DNA from: Campylobacterales bacterium
Lineage (GTDB): Bacteria > Campylobacterota > Campylobacteria > Campylobacterales > QNZT01
DNA length: 12,477 nt
Direction of reading: 5' to 3'
Assembly (NCBI GenBank): GCA_027080605.1
Contig: JALWRO010000066.1
Coordinates: 15,645 to 28,121 of the forward strand
Shown here: piece by piece, positions 6,533-12,477 of the stretch
Layout of the letters: each line of letters starts with the position of its first letter
How positions within the stretch are numbered: the stretch's first letter is position 1
Program-made: the position numbers and the translations under genes
The notes under the pieces: generated by a model
What the model saw: only the letters and a program-made list of their open reading frames with translations
What the model was told of the DNA's origin: nothing
The model's database searches: none

Positions 6533-8386
6533 ATGACTTTAGAAAATTTACTCACCAGCGGCTTTACGTTTTCCGACAAAGAAGCGCTTCTGAAATTTCG
6601 TTATAAACTCATCAACGCAATGTTTTTATTCGGAATCGTACTTGCCTCGCTTGCTGCTGCAATCCGTTTCAGCTTAGACAATACCATTGTTGCATATGCT
6701 GATCTGGCACTGGTCGCTTCTTTTATTGCCGGTTTTCTTTTTCTGCGCACAAAAAAATCCGTTTTTCCGATTGTCACTACACTGCAAATCGCTTTTTTAG
6801 TAGTTCTTTTTAGTATTGTTTTACTTGCACTTCCTGAAAATCATGTAAAATTACTATGGTTTTCACTTCTGATCATCGTCAGCTATATGGTCAAAGGTGT
6901 TAAAGGAGGTCTGGTGATCTACGCAACGAGTGTATCTCTGCTGCTCTTATTTTTTGCCATACCGCATATATTCTCTCAAATAGAGTCGTTCATAAATTTA
7001 CATCTCAAGTTTGAAGAAGTTGTCATGGCAATACTTGCATATAGCACATTGGCTCTTTTTCTGGCGCTTGAGTCCATACAACAGCAACAAAGTATTACCA
7101 ACCTTAGAAAAGCAAATAACAAAATCAAAAAACAGCAAAACCAGCTCTTTAAACAACTACGTACTTTTCCAATAACCAAACTGCCAAACTCCCTCGCACT
7201 GGATGAAAAAATAGCAAAATTGACAAATTTACCGGCAATTATTATGCTGGAAATCGATGATTATGTCATGCTTGCTGATGAATTCGGTACAGAGTATGGT
7301 CATAAAATTATCCAAAAAACGGCAAATATTCTGAAACAGTTTACCGGTGATACAATTTCTCTCTATCACGTAGCACCCTATCAATTTACTTTTTTGATAG
7401 AAAACGGTCAAAATAGCGAGGCACTTCAACTGACACAAAAGATCAAAGAACATTTTGAACTTATTCGACTTACCATAGAAGAGATAGAAATTTCTATTTC
7501 TCTTTCCATGGGTATTGCACAAAAGGAGAAAACAAAATTAGTTACCCATGCCAATACTGCACTTCATGAAGCAAAACGTACCGGTGTCAACAATTATAAA
7601 GTATTTACTGAAGATAAAAAACGTGCACAGGAGCAAAAAAACAATATTTACTGGAACAGTAAGATAAAAGAAATTATCTACAACAACAAGCTCCGGGTTT
7701 TCTATCAGCCCATCATCGATAACAGAACAGATCGCATCGTTAAATATGAATGTCTGATACGGGCTTTCGACAATGGTGAAATTGTCTCGCCTTATCTTTT
7801 TCTGCAGGCGGCAAAAACACGGGGTATGCTTCCTGCAATCACCAAATTTGTTATTGAAGAGAGTTTTAGACTCTTTTCGACAAATGATTTGCAATTTAGC
7901 ATCAATATCACCGAGGACGATTTACGAGCCAACTATCTGGTTGATCTGCTCAAACGAAAAAGTGAGCAGTATCGTATTGCACCCAATCGTGTCTATCTTG
8001 AAGTTTTGGAAAATATTACAGCTACGCAAACAGAAGAGATCCAAAATCAGTTTCAGCAATTCAAACAGATGGGGTTCGGTATTTCCATCGACGACTTCGG
8101 TGCGGAAGCTTCCAATTTCAGCCGTCTTTTAACCTATAATGCGGATATTATCAAAATAGACGGTATCTTCATCAAAAATCTCGATACCGATGAAAACAGC
8201 CGAAAAATTGTCGAAACCATCGTATCGCTGGCACAAAAGCTCCACGCCAAAACCATCGCCGAATTTGTACACAATGAAACAATCTATCACATCGTCAGAG
8301 AGCTACAAGTCGACTACTCCCAGGGATACCATTTAGGTGCACCGTTGCCTGATATAGTTCCACAAACAGAGACACTTCCTGCCTGA
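6533..8386 (+). CDS. Membrane GGDEF(degenerate)-EAL protein, predicted c-di-GMP phosphodiesterase
   Basis: A 617-residue inner-membrane signalling protein. About six hydrophobic helices span residues 26-183, followed by a Gln/Lys-rich linker that may be a coiled coil (about 184-215). A GGDEF-like domain follows in which the active motif is replaced by APYQF (281-285), so it should not make c-di-GMP. The EAL domain starts near 390, and its signature is E406-C-L in YECLIRA. Residues matching the metal and catalytic set are kept: Glu406, Asn458, Glu490, Asp520-Asp521 of DDFG, Lys541 in IKID, Glu577 in IAEFV and Gln597 in SQGYHLG. It is therefore probably an active phosphodiesterase turning c-di-GMP into pGpG. 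The loop after DDFG reads AEASNFSRLL rather than the usual TGYSSL, so its control may differ. The ATG has GAGGA four bases upstream, inside the inverted repeat. The sensory input is unknown. Confidence 0.93.
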   Translation: MTLENLLTSGFTFSDKEALLKFRYKLINAMFLFGIVLASLAAAIRFSLDNTIVAYADLALVASFIAGFLFLRTKKSVFPIVTTLQIAFLVVLFSIVLLALPENHVKLLWFSLLIIVSYMVKGVKGGLVIYATSVSLLLLFFAIPHIFSQIESFINLHLKFEEVVMAILAYSTLALFLALESIQQQQSITNLRKANNKIKKQQNQLFKQLRTFPITKLPNSLALDEKIAKLTNLPAIIMLEIDDYVMLADEFGTEYGHKIIQKTANILKQFTGDTISLYHVAPYQFTFLIENGQNSEALQLTQKIKEHFELIRLTIEEIEISISLSMGIAQKEKTKLVTHANTALHEAKRTGVNNYKVFTEDKKRAQEQKNNIYWNSKIKEIIYNNKLRVFYQPIIDNRTDRIVKYECLIRAFDNGEIVSPYLFLQAAKTRGMLPAITKFVIEESFRLFSTNDLQFSINITEDDLRANYLVDLLKRKSEQYRIAPNRVYLEVLENITATQTEEIQNQFQQFKQMGFGISIDDFGAEASNFSRLLTYNADIIKIDGIFIKNLDTDENSRKIVETIVSLAQKLHAKTIAEFVHNETIYHIVRELQVDYSQGYHLGAPLPDIVPQTETLPA

Positions 8387-8509
8387 ATAATCTTTTACAG
8401 ATTTTTAGAATTTTGCCGATATAGAAACAGGTGGCATCTTTGAAAAACTCTTTTTATACCAGAGCTTTTTAGAGATACCCAAAAAAACTTGCACAAAGGA
8501 ATAAAAAAC

Positions 8510-9448
8510 ATGACACAAAAATACAGACTTGTCACGCGAAGTGATATGGACGGCTTAGTATGTGCAGTACTTTTAAAACATCTCGATATTATCGAACACA
8601 TTAAATTCGTACACCCCAAAGACATGCAGGATGGTAAAATAGAGATCACCGGTCAAGATATATGCACCAATGTTCCCTATGTACCAGATGCCCATATTGT
8701 TTTCGATCACCACTTAAGTGAAACACTGCGAAACGATTTGCATGACAATCATATTATCGATCCGGAAGCACCGTCCGCTGCTGAAGTTGTCTATCAATAT
8801 TACGGCGGCGATGAAGTTTTCCCTGAAAGGTTCAAACCCATGATGGCTGCAGCCAACAAAGCGGACAGTGCACAATTCTCCAAAGGTGATATCATCGATC
8901 CACAGGGGTGGGATCTGCTCAGTTTTTTGATGGACTCCCGAACCGGACTTGGAAGATTCAGAAATTTCAGAATTTCCAACTATCAACTCATGATGGATCT
9001 CATCGACTATTGTAAAGACCACACCATCGATGAAATTCTGGAGCTTCCAGACGTGCAGGAAAGGGTTGAACTCTATAACCGATACAGAGAAGAGTTTATT
9101 ACCCAGCTGAAAAAATGCTCTACAGTATATGACAATGTAGTTGTACTGGATCTGACCCAGGAAGAGATCATCTACCCGGGGAATCGCTTCATGATCTATG
9201 CACTCTATCCGAAAACAAACGTATCCATACACAAGATCTGGGGTCTGAAAAAACAGAACACCGTCTTTGCCGTTGGAAAATCGATTGTCAACAGAAGTTC
9301 CAAAGCAAATATTGGTGAAATCATGTACAAATATAACGGCGGCGGACATATGGCAGCAGGCACATGTCAGGTTCCTCATGAACTTGCAGATGTCGTTTTG
9401 AACGACATTATCGAAACGCTCAGAGAACCGGCACTGGTAGAAGCTTAA
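8510..9448 (+). CDS. DHH/DHHA1-family phosphoesterase
   Basis: A 312-residue cytoplasmic protein with the two domains of the DHH superfamily (RecJ, NrnA, exopolyphosphatase-like). Metal-binding motifs are RSDMDG (Asp12, Asp14), FDHH (Asp66-His67-His68) and further acidic residues in the first domain. The DHHA1 substrate-binding motif GGGH is at 277-280, followed by MAAG. Members cleave oligonucleotides, pAp, cyclic dinucleotides or polyphosphate; relatives are often named exopolyphosphatase, but this sequence does not decide. The frame could begin at a TTG at 8489, but ATG 8510 has AAGGA nine bases before it and gives the usual N-terminus. It lies 123 bases after the EAL gene; that gap shows no terminator and only weak promoter-like TATAGA/TATACC sequences, so cotranscription is possible. 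It ends just before the tmRNA promoter. Confidence 0.9.
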   Translation: MTQKYRLVTRSDMDGLVCAVLLKHLDIIEHIKFVHPKDMQDGKIEITGQDICTNVPYVPDAHIVFDHHLSETLRNDLHDNHIIDPEAPSAAEVVYQYYGGDEVFPERFKPMMAAANKADSAQFSKGDIIDPQGWDLLSFLMDSRTGLGRFRNFRISNYQLMMDLIDYCKDHTIDEILELPDVQERVELYNRYREEFITQLKKCSTVYDNVVVLDLTQEEIIYPGNRFMIYALYPKTNVSIHKIWGLKKQNTVFAVGKSIVNRSSKANIGEIMYKYNGGGHMAAGTCQVPHELADVVLNDIIETLREPALVEA

Positions 9449-9455
9449 AAAAAGC

Positions 9456-9484
9456 TTGACAAACAATACAAAATATGGTATATT
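9456..9484 (+). promoter_or_regulatory. Sigma-70 promoter of ssrA
   Basis: TTGACA at 9456-9461, a 17-base spacer, and TATATT at 9479-9484: a perfect -35 box and a five-of-six -10 box, by far the strongest promoter in the window, as expected for an abundant RNA. Transcription should start near 9491, leaving a leader of about 35 bases before the mature tmRNA 5' end. The promoter begins only 8 bases after the DHH gene stop. Confidence 0.85.
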
Positions 9485-9486
9485 CT

Positions 9487-9512
9487 GCACTGTAACCGTT
9501 ATGGTTCAGTGC
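9487..9512 (+). repeat. Dyad at the ssrA transcription start
   Basis: GCACTG (9487-9492) pairs with CAGTGC (9507-9512), and AACC (9494-9497) with GGTT (9503-9506). This makes ten base pairs with one bulged T at 9493 and a GTTAT loop. It begins three bases after the -10 box and spans the expected +1, so in DNA it sits where an operator would act. In RNA only part of the left arm would be transcribed if the start is at 9490-9492. Confidence 0.5.
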
Positions 9513-9525
9513 GTTATATTTTTAT

Positions 9526-9906
9526 GGGAGTGACCTGGCTTTCGACAGGAGCAGGTTGGAACTGATGGCATGTAGTCTTTGAAAGACTTAAAACTATCTC
9601 GTTAAATATAAACGCAAACAATACAAACTATAGACCTGCGCTCGCTGTAGCGTAAGAGACACAAGTCCGGTCAGTTATACGCATCACCCCTGGCTACACG
9701 GGGCGCGTATAGCTTCATATAAAAACAAGCTGTAGCTTTGGGATAGCGGTTGCCTAACTGCTGTTCCGAGATTTTCAGGCTTGGATAGTACTAGCCGGTG
9801 GGCGAAGGGTAGGTACTATCGACAACTTTTCTTCGCTACTAAGCATGTAGAAGTCAGTTCTGGAACCTGCTTGTGGACTGGGGTTCGATTCCCCACACTT
9901 CCACCA
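9526..9906 (+). ncRNA. ssrA: Transfer-messenger RNA (tmRNA)
   Basis: A one-piece tmRNA of about 381 nt that rescues stalled ribosomes and tags the unfinished protein for proteolysis, working with SmpB. The 5' GGGAGTG pairs with CACTTCC at the 3' end to form the acceptor stem. It is followed by the conserved GACCTGGCTTTCGACAGGAG and, near the 3' end, the T-arm GGGGTTCGATTCCCC with an encoded CCA at 9904-9906. GCAGGTT (9551-9557) pairs with AACCTGC (9864-9870) to form helix P2. The tag frame is at 9614-9655, and C-rich/G-rich repeats after it (such as CCCC...GGGG near 9687-9702) fit the pseudoknot region. The 5' end would be made by RNase P from a short leader. No intrinsic terminator follows before the next gene. 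Confidence 0.97.
9614..9655 (+). other. tmRNA proteolysis tag reading frame
   Basis: Starting at GCA 9614 the frame encodes ANNTNYRPALAVA and ends in TAA (9653-9655); the charged Ala of the tmRNA adds one more residue in front. The ANN start and the PA-A pattern fit tags known in Campylobacterota, such as the Campylobacter ANN...PAYAKAA type. It ends in A-V-A rather than the common A-A, still small and hydrophobic as needed for recognition by ClpXP-type proteases. Confidence 0.9.
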
Positions 9907-9936
9907 ATCTGATACTTCACCTAAAACCAAGTCTTC

Positions 9937-10509
9937 ATGATAGCCTATACAACAGATCGCTCAAACTCCAGAAAACATACCTACATCACCATTCAAAAAG
10001 ATGGCTCCGTTTTGGTAAAAACAAACTTATTCACATCGACAAAAACCATCGAAAATTTCATCCGGCAAAAAGAGCAATGGATTTTACGAAAACAGTCCGC
10101 TATTTTAGAGGCACAGCGGCACAAAGAGAACCATTTTTATCTTTTCGGAGAACTTCATGAGAGGGAAAACCGTACACAAGAAGCTATTGACCTGCTCTAC
10201 CGTCAAAAGGCCAAAGAGATTATTCCCCCTTTGGTGATACAATACAGTGAAAAAATGCAACTCTATCCCAACCGTATCTCATTTCGCAAAAACAAAAGCC
10301 GGTGGGGCAGTTGCAGCAGCAAAGACAATCTCTCTTTCAATATTATGCTGATACAAACTCCGCTGCCTTTCATCGAATATGTGGTTGTTCATGAACTCGC
10401 ACATATCAGACACAAAAATCACTCAAGAGCCTTCTGGAAACTTGTTCATGAAGTCCTCCCGGATTACAAAGAACGGGAACAGAGTGTCAAAGAACGCTAC
10501 TTTTTATAA
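9937..10509 (+). CDS. YgjP-like zinc metallopeptidase-domain protein (DUF45/M48-like)
   Basis: A 190-residue cytoplasmic protein of the YgjP/DUF45 family. The N-terminal half carries the family's strand-rich region and a basic helix ending IRQKEQWILRK. The signature SRWGSCSS, with Trp123-Gly-Ser-Cys126, comes next, then the zinc motif HELAH (His152, Glu153, His156) and NHSRAFW, where His162 is the likely third ligand. Members are annotated as metal-dependent hydrolases; the natural substrate is not established. The ATG at 9937 follows an in-frame stop at 9922-9924, so it is the first possible start, but there is no good ribosome binding site. It begins 30 bases after the tmRNA CCA with no clear promoter between, so it may be read from the ssrA promoter. 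Its end overlaps the convergent YIP1 gene by 6 bases. Confidence 0.88.
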   Translation: MIAYTTDRSNSRKHTYITIQKDGSVLVKTNLFTSTKTIENFIRQKEQWILRKQSAILEAQRHKENHFYLFGELHERENRTQEAIDLLYRQKAKEIIPPLVIQYSEKMQLYPNRISFRKNKSRWGSCSSKDNLSFNIMLIQTPLPFIEYVVVHELAHIRHKNHSRAFWKLVHEVLPDYKEREQSVKERYFL

Positions 10510-11640
10510 AATCTCTTTAATAATATCTTCATGTCCTTTGAGCAGCTTCGCATTGTATTCGGTAGTGGTATTGAGTGAAGGTGTATAGTACGCCTCTCTG
10601 ACACGGTCTTTCACCCACTGATATTCCGCCCAGTTGCCACCGTTCGACTTGACCACTTTCATCTCCAGTGTTGCCAGATTGGAAATATCTTTCAAACCGT
10701 TAAATATATCGGTAATAGAAAACTCTTCTGATTTATCCTTGCCTTCATACTTCTCTTTCATCTTTTCTGCCTGCTCTTTTTCAACAAGTTTTACCCGTTT
10801 TGCCAGTGCCAGAAAACGATCTACCTGGGCTTTAGTCAGTTTCCCGTCAGAAGGCGGTGTAAAGGTATCTTGTTTGGTGGCTTCGATGACATCTTTGTTA
10901 TAGTCTCCCTTTGCCATAGAATTGACATAATCTTCTATCGGATTTTCCGGTTTTCCGGTTTCTGTGTGTGTTGTACCGGGAGTAGCACTTTTTGTCTCTG
11001 TTATTGGAGGAGTCATCTGTTTGACAATATCCGGCTGCATTTGCTGCATCATATCTTTTGGGGTAAACAGTCTGCCAAGCGTCATATTGAGCGCGATAGA
11101 AACCAAAAAAGAGCCGATCAGAAAAAGGATAAAATGTTTCACGCGCTCTTCAACAGGAACACCCAGAAAAATCGGTATCGCTTTATATAGCAAAACCAGA
11201 GAGTAAATCCCCAGTCCCAGCGCTATCACCCATCCTGCATAAGGGAGTGTGCCCAGAACTTGTCCGATGAGCGAAGGGACAGATATCCAAAAAATCATCG
11301 AAACCGCTTTTGGAAGATCATTTTTCCCTCCAAACAGACTGGCAAGATATGCTGCTAACCACCCCAGAATAACAATAGAAATCATGTACAAAAGAACCGC
11401 ACCGATCATTTGCAACAAAACATCACTCCAGGAAGGACGAATCACCCCTAACATAGGAATATGGTATCCGAAGATTTTGGTCAGTATACCGCTGACAATC
11501 GCAACTAACGTGATGACAGGGAAAACAGGCATCTGTAAAAAAGTTTGAAGATTAACGCTCTTTGAAGCTTCCTCTCTCCATAAACCTTCAGGTTGCACAA
11601 TCGCTTTTTGTATATCGGGTAATATTTTCTGCACTGACAT
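10504..11640 (-). CDS. YIP1-family membrane protein with hydrophilic C-terminal extension
   Basis: A 378-residue inner-membrane protein. Residues 1-36 are a soluble N-terminus (ILPDIQKAIVQPEGLW resembles the start of bacterial YIP1-domain proteins). Five hydrophobic segments follow at about 37-56, 75-101, 113-130, 133-155 and 169-188, a layout that fits the YIP1 domain. A Met/Gln/Pro/Thr-rich linker (about 192-235) leads to a charged, mostly helical C-terminal part (about 236-378) with LTKAQVDRFLALAKRV (268-283) and NWAEYQWVKDRV (336-347). I do not recognise that part firmly. The function of bacterial YIP1 proteins is unknown. The ATG at 11640 is supported by AAGGAG seven bases upstream and a TATAAT about 37 bases upstream. 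It is divergent from uppP and convergent with the YgjP-like gene. Confidence 0.8.
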   Translation of the reverse strand: MSVQKILPDIQKAIVQPEGLWREEASKSVNLQTFLQMPVFPVITLVAIVSGILTKIFGYHIPMLGVIRPSWSDVLLQMIGAVLLYMISIVILGWLAAYLASLFGGKNDLPKAVSMIFWISVPSLIGQVLGTLPYAGWVIALGLGIYSLVLLYKAIPIFLGVPVEERVKHFILFLIGSFLVSIALNMTLGRLFTPKDMMQQMQPDIVKQMTPPITETKSATPGTTHTETGKPENPIEDYVNSMAKGDYNKDVIEATKQDTFTPPSDGKLTKAQVDRFLALAKRVKLVEKEQAEKMKEKYEGKDKSEEFSITDIFNGLKDISNLATLEMKVVKSNGGNWAEYQWVKDRVREAYYTPSLNTTTEYNAKLLKGHEDIIKEIL

Positions 11641-11676
11641 TTGGAGACTCCTTCAGACTTTTTCTCTTTACATGGT

Positions 11677-11682
11677 ATTATA
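11677..11682 (-). promoter_or_regulatory. -10 box for the YIP1-family gene
   Basis: On the minus strand this reads TATAAT, a perfect -10 hexamer. It would start transcription near 11670 and give a leader of about 30 bases carrying AAGGAG. No convincing -35 box lies upstream, as elsewhere in this window. Confidence 0.5.
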
Positions 11683-11688
11683 GTCCGA

Positions 11689-11707
11689 ATTAATCTCATA
11701 TTAATCT
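11689..11707. repeat. Tandem ATTAATCT direct repeat between divergent genes
   Basis: ATTAATCT occurs at 11689-11696 and again at 11700-11707, an 11-base period, which is one helical turn. It sits just upstream of both the YIP1-gene -10 box and the candidate uppP -10 box. OmpR/PhoB-type regulators bind repeats with this period, but the region is AT-rich and the match may be chance. Confidence 0.3.
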
Positions 11708-11715
11708 TAAAACCA

Positions 11716-11721
11716 TAAAAT
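11716..11721 (+). promoter_or_regulatory. Possible -10 box for uppP
   Basis: TAAAAT (five of six matches to the consensus) 36 bases before the uppP start codon. It would give a start near 11728 and a leader of about 24 bases that includes AAGG. No clear -35 box is seen. Confidence 0.3.
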
Positions 11722-11751
11722 ACATTCTTTACATAAATAGAAGGTCATACA

Positions 11752-12477
11752 TTGGATATTTTTCAGGCAATTATTCTTGGTATCGTAGAGGGAGCGACGG
11801 AGTTCCTTCCCATCAGCTCAACGGGGCATCTCATTGTCGTAGCCAACTGGCTCGGGATGAAACAGACAGAAGCGAACACGGCATTTGAAGTGATCATACA
11901 ACTTGCCGCTATTTTGGCAGTCGTTTTTAACTACAAAGAGAAATTCACATTGCAAAAGATCGATTTATGGACAAAAGTATTTGTCGCTTTTCTGCCCATT
12001 GCCGTTGTCGGTTTTATCTTCAGCCATCAGGTGAAAGCGCTTTTTTCCGTACCTGTCGTTGCCACGATGTTCATCGTCGGGGGTATTGTATTTCTCGTAC
12101 TGGAGTATTTTTACAAAGAGAAAGACCATACTACTACCGAAGTAGAAGATGTGACAATGAAACAGGCTGTATGGATCGGTATTGCCCAGGTATTCGCACT
12201 CATTCCGGGAACCAGCCGCGCGGGTTCGACTATTGTCGGTGCTTTGCTTGTCGGACTTTCGAGAAAAGCAGCCGCAGAGTTTTCATTTCTCCTTGCCATC
12301 CCCGTCATGCTGGCAACCAGCGGCTATGATCTGCTGAAACACTATCAAGACTTTTCCGAAGCCAATTTTATTGCACTGGGTGTCGGATTTGTCACCGCAT
12401 TTATCGTCGCTTATCTGACGATGATGTTTTTCATCAAATTTCTGGAAAAATTTACCTTCGTTGCTTTCGGTATTTAC
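11752..12477 (+). CDS. uppP: Undecaprenyl-diphosphatase (3' end cut by the window edge)
   Basis: Integral membrane enzyme (BacA/UppP family) that removes a phosphate from undecaprenyl diphosphate to recycle the lipid carrier of peptidoglycan and other polymers; overproduction in some species gives bacitracin resistance. The first 242 codons are present and the frame is still open at the window edge; the family is about 255-275 residues, so only a short end is missing. Signature one is EGATEFLPISSTGHL (13-27, with Glu13 and Glu17), and signature two is PGTSRAGST (152-160, with Arg156). Multiple hydrophobic helices fill the rest. The start is TTG at 11752, giving MDIFQAIILG, the usual family N-terminus, with AAGG seven bases upstream; no ATG precedes it in frame at a sensible place. 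It is divergent from the YIP1-family gene, 111 bases away. Confidence 0.96.
   Translation, partial: MDIFQAIILGIVEGATEFLPISSTGHLIVVANWLGMKQTEANTAFEVIIQLAAILAVVFNYKEKFTLQKIDLWTKVFVAFLPIAVVGFIFSHQVKALFSVPVVATMFIVGGIVFLVLEYFYKEKDHTTTEVEDVTMKQAVWIGIAQVFALIPGTSRAGSTIVGALLVGLSRKAAAEFSFLLAIPVMLATSGYDLLKHYQDFSEANFIALGVGFVTAFIVAYLTMMFFIKFLEKFTFVAFGIY

Noticed and set aside
9440..9458. Two AAGCTT palindromes around the DHH stop codon as a terminator
   Set aside because: The stem is only six AT-rich pairs and is followed by the promoter -35 box, not a T-run; probably chance.
8714..9490. 258-residue minus-strand open frame opposite the DHH gene
   Set aside because: It lies entirely antisense to a gene with clear catalytic motifs and across the ssrA promoter, has no recognisable domain or ribosome binding site, and reads as low-quality Phe/Ile/Val-rich shadow sequence.
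9526..9940. Genomic island inserted at the tmRNA gene
   Set aside because: tmRNA genes are frequent integration sites, but no integrase and no repeat of the tmRNA 3' end is found downstream within the window; ordinary chromosomal genes follow at once.
11967..12329. 120-residue plus-strand frame near the right end
   Set aside because: It is an out-of-frame shadow of uppP, whose real frame runs from TTG 11752 to the window edge.
1..12477. CRISPR arrays, insertion sequences, toxin-antitoxin or phage-defence genes
   Set aside because: No spaced repeats, transposase, terminal inverted repeats, integrase or defence-type domains were seen on either strand.

Overview
The window looks like a stretch of ordinary chromosome from a member of the Campylobacterota, probably a free-living sulfur-oxidiser type such as Sulfurimonas or Sulfurovum. 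This is inferred from the style of the proteins, the tmRNA tag, AT-rich extended -10 promoters with weak -35 boxes, and tight gene packing. No species can be named from the sequence alone. There are 12 protein genes, one tmRNA gene, and no insertion sequence, integrase, CRISPR array, rRNA or tRNA. No gap between genes exceeds 300 bases. Four genes use GTG or TTG starts: phzF-like, the AI-2E transporter, trpA and uppP.

Left part (1-3715). The window opens inside alr (alanine racemase, nearly complete). Its 3' end overlaps a convergent single-domain rhodanese gene. A very compact, apparently bidirectional promoter separates the rhodanese gene from a rightward pair: a purine-type phosphoribosyltransferase and a PhzF-family isomerase. 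That pair runs into the 3' end of a leftward AI-2E-family membrane protein.

Middle (3715-6475). A leftward operon panB-ruvB-AI-2E transporter joins pantothenate synthesis to Holliday junction branch migration; panB and ruvB overlap by one base. RuvB ends in a sequence matching the bacterial sliding-clamp binding consensus. Divergent from panB is a lone trpA. It is preceded by a strong -10 box and a possible 12-codon leaderless leader ORF that ends on the trpA start codon.

Signalling part (6480-9448). A membrane protein with a degenerate GGDEF domain and an intact-looking EAL domain (a predicted c-di-GMP phosphodiesterase) follows trpA. Its ribosome binding site lies inside one arm of a long inverted repeat. 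Next comes a DHH/DHHA1 phosphoesterase, a family that includes enzymes hydrolysing short oligonucleotides. The two could act in sequence on c-di-GMP, but this is inference.

Right part (9449-12477). The tmRNA gene (ssrA) has a near-consensus sigma-70 promoter with a dyad over the expected start site. A YgjP-type zinc metallopeptidase gene starts 30 bases after the tmRNA CCA end, without a visible promoter or good ribosome binding site. A convergent YIP1-family membrane protein with an unusual hydrophilic C-terminal extension follows, and then divergent uppP (undecaprenyl-diphosphatase), cut by the window end.

I found no clearly new multi-gene system. The most interesting signals are regulatory or at motif level: the hairpin at the EAL gene, the dyad at the tmRNA promoter, two candidate leaderless starts, and the RuvB C-terminal clamp motif.
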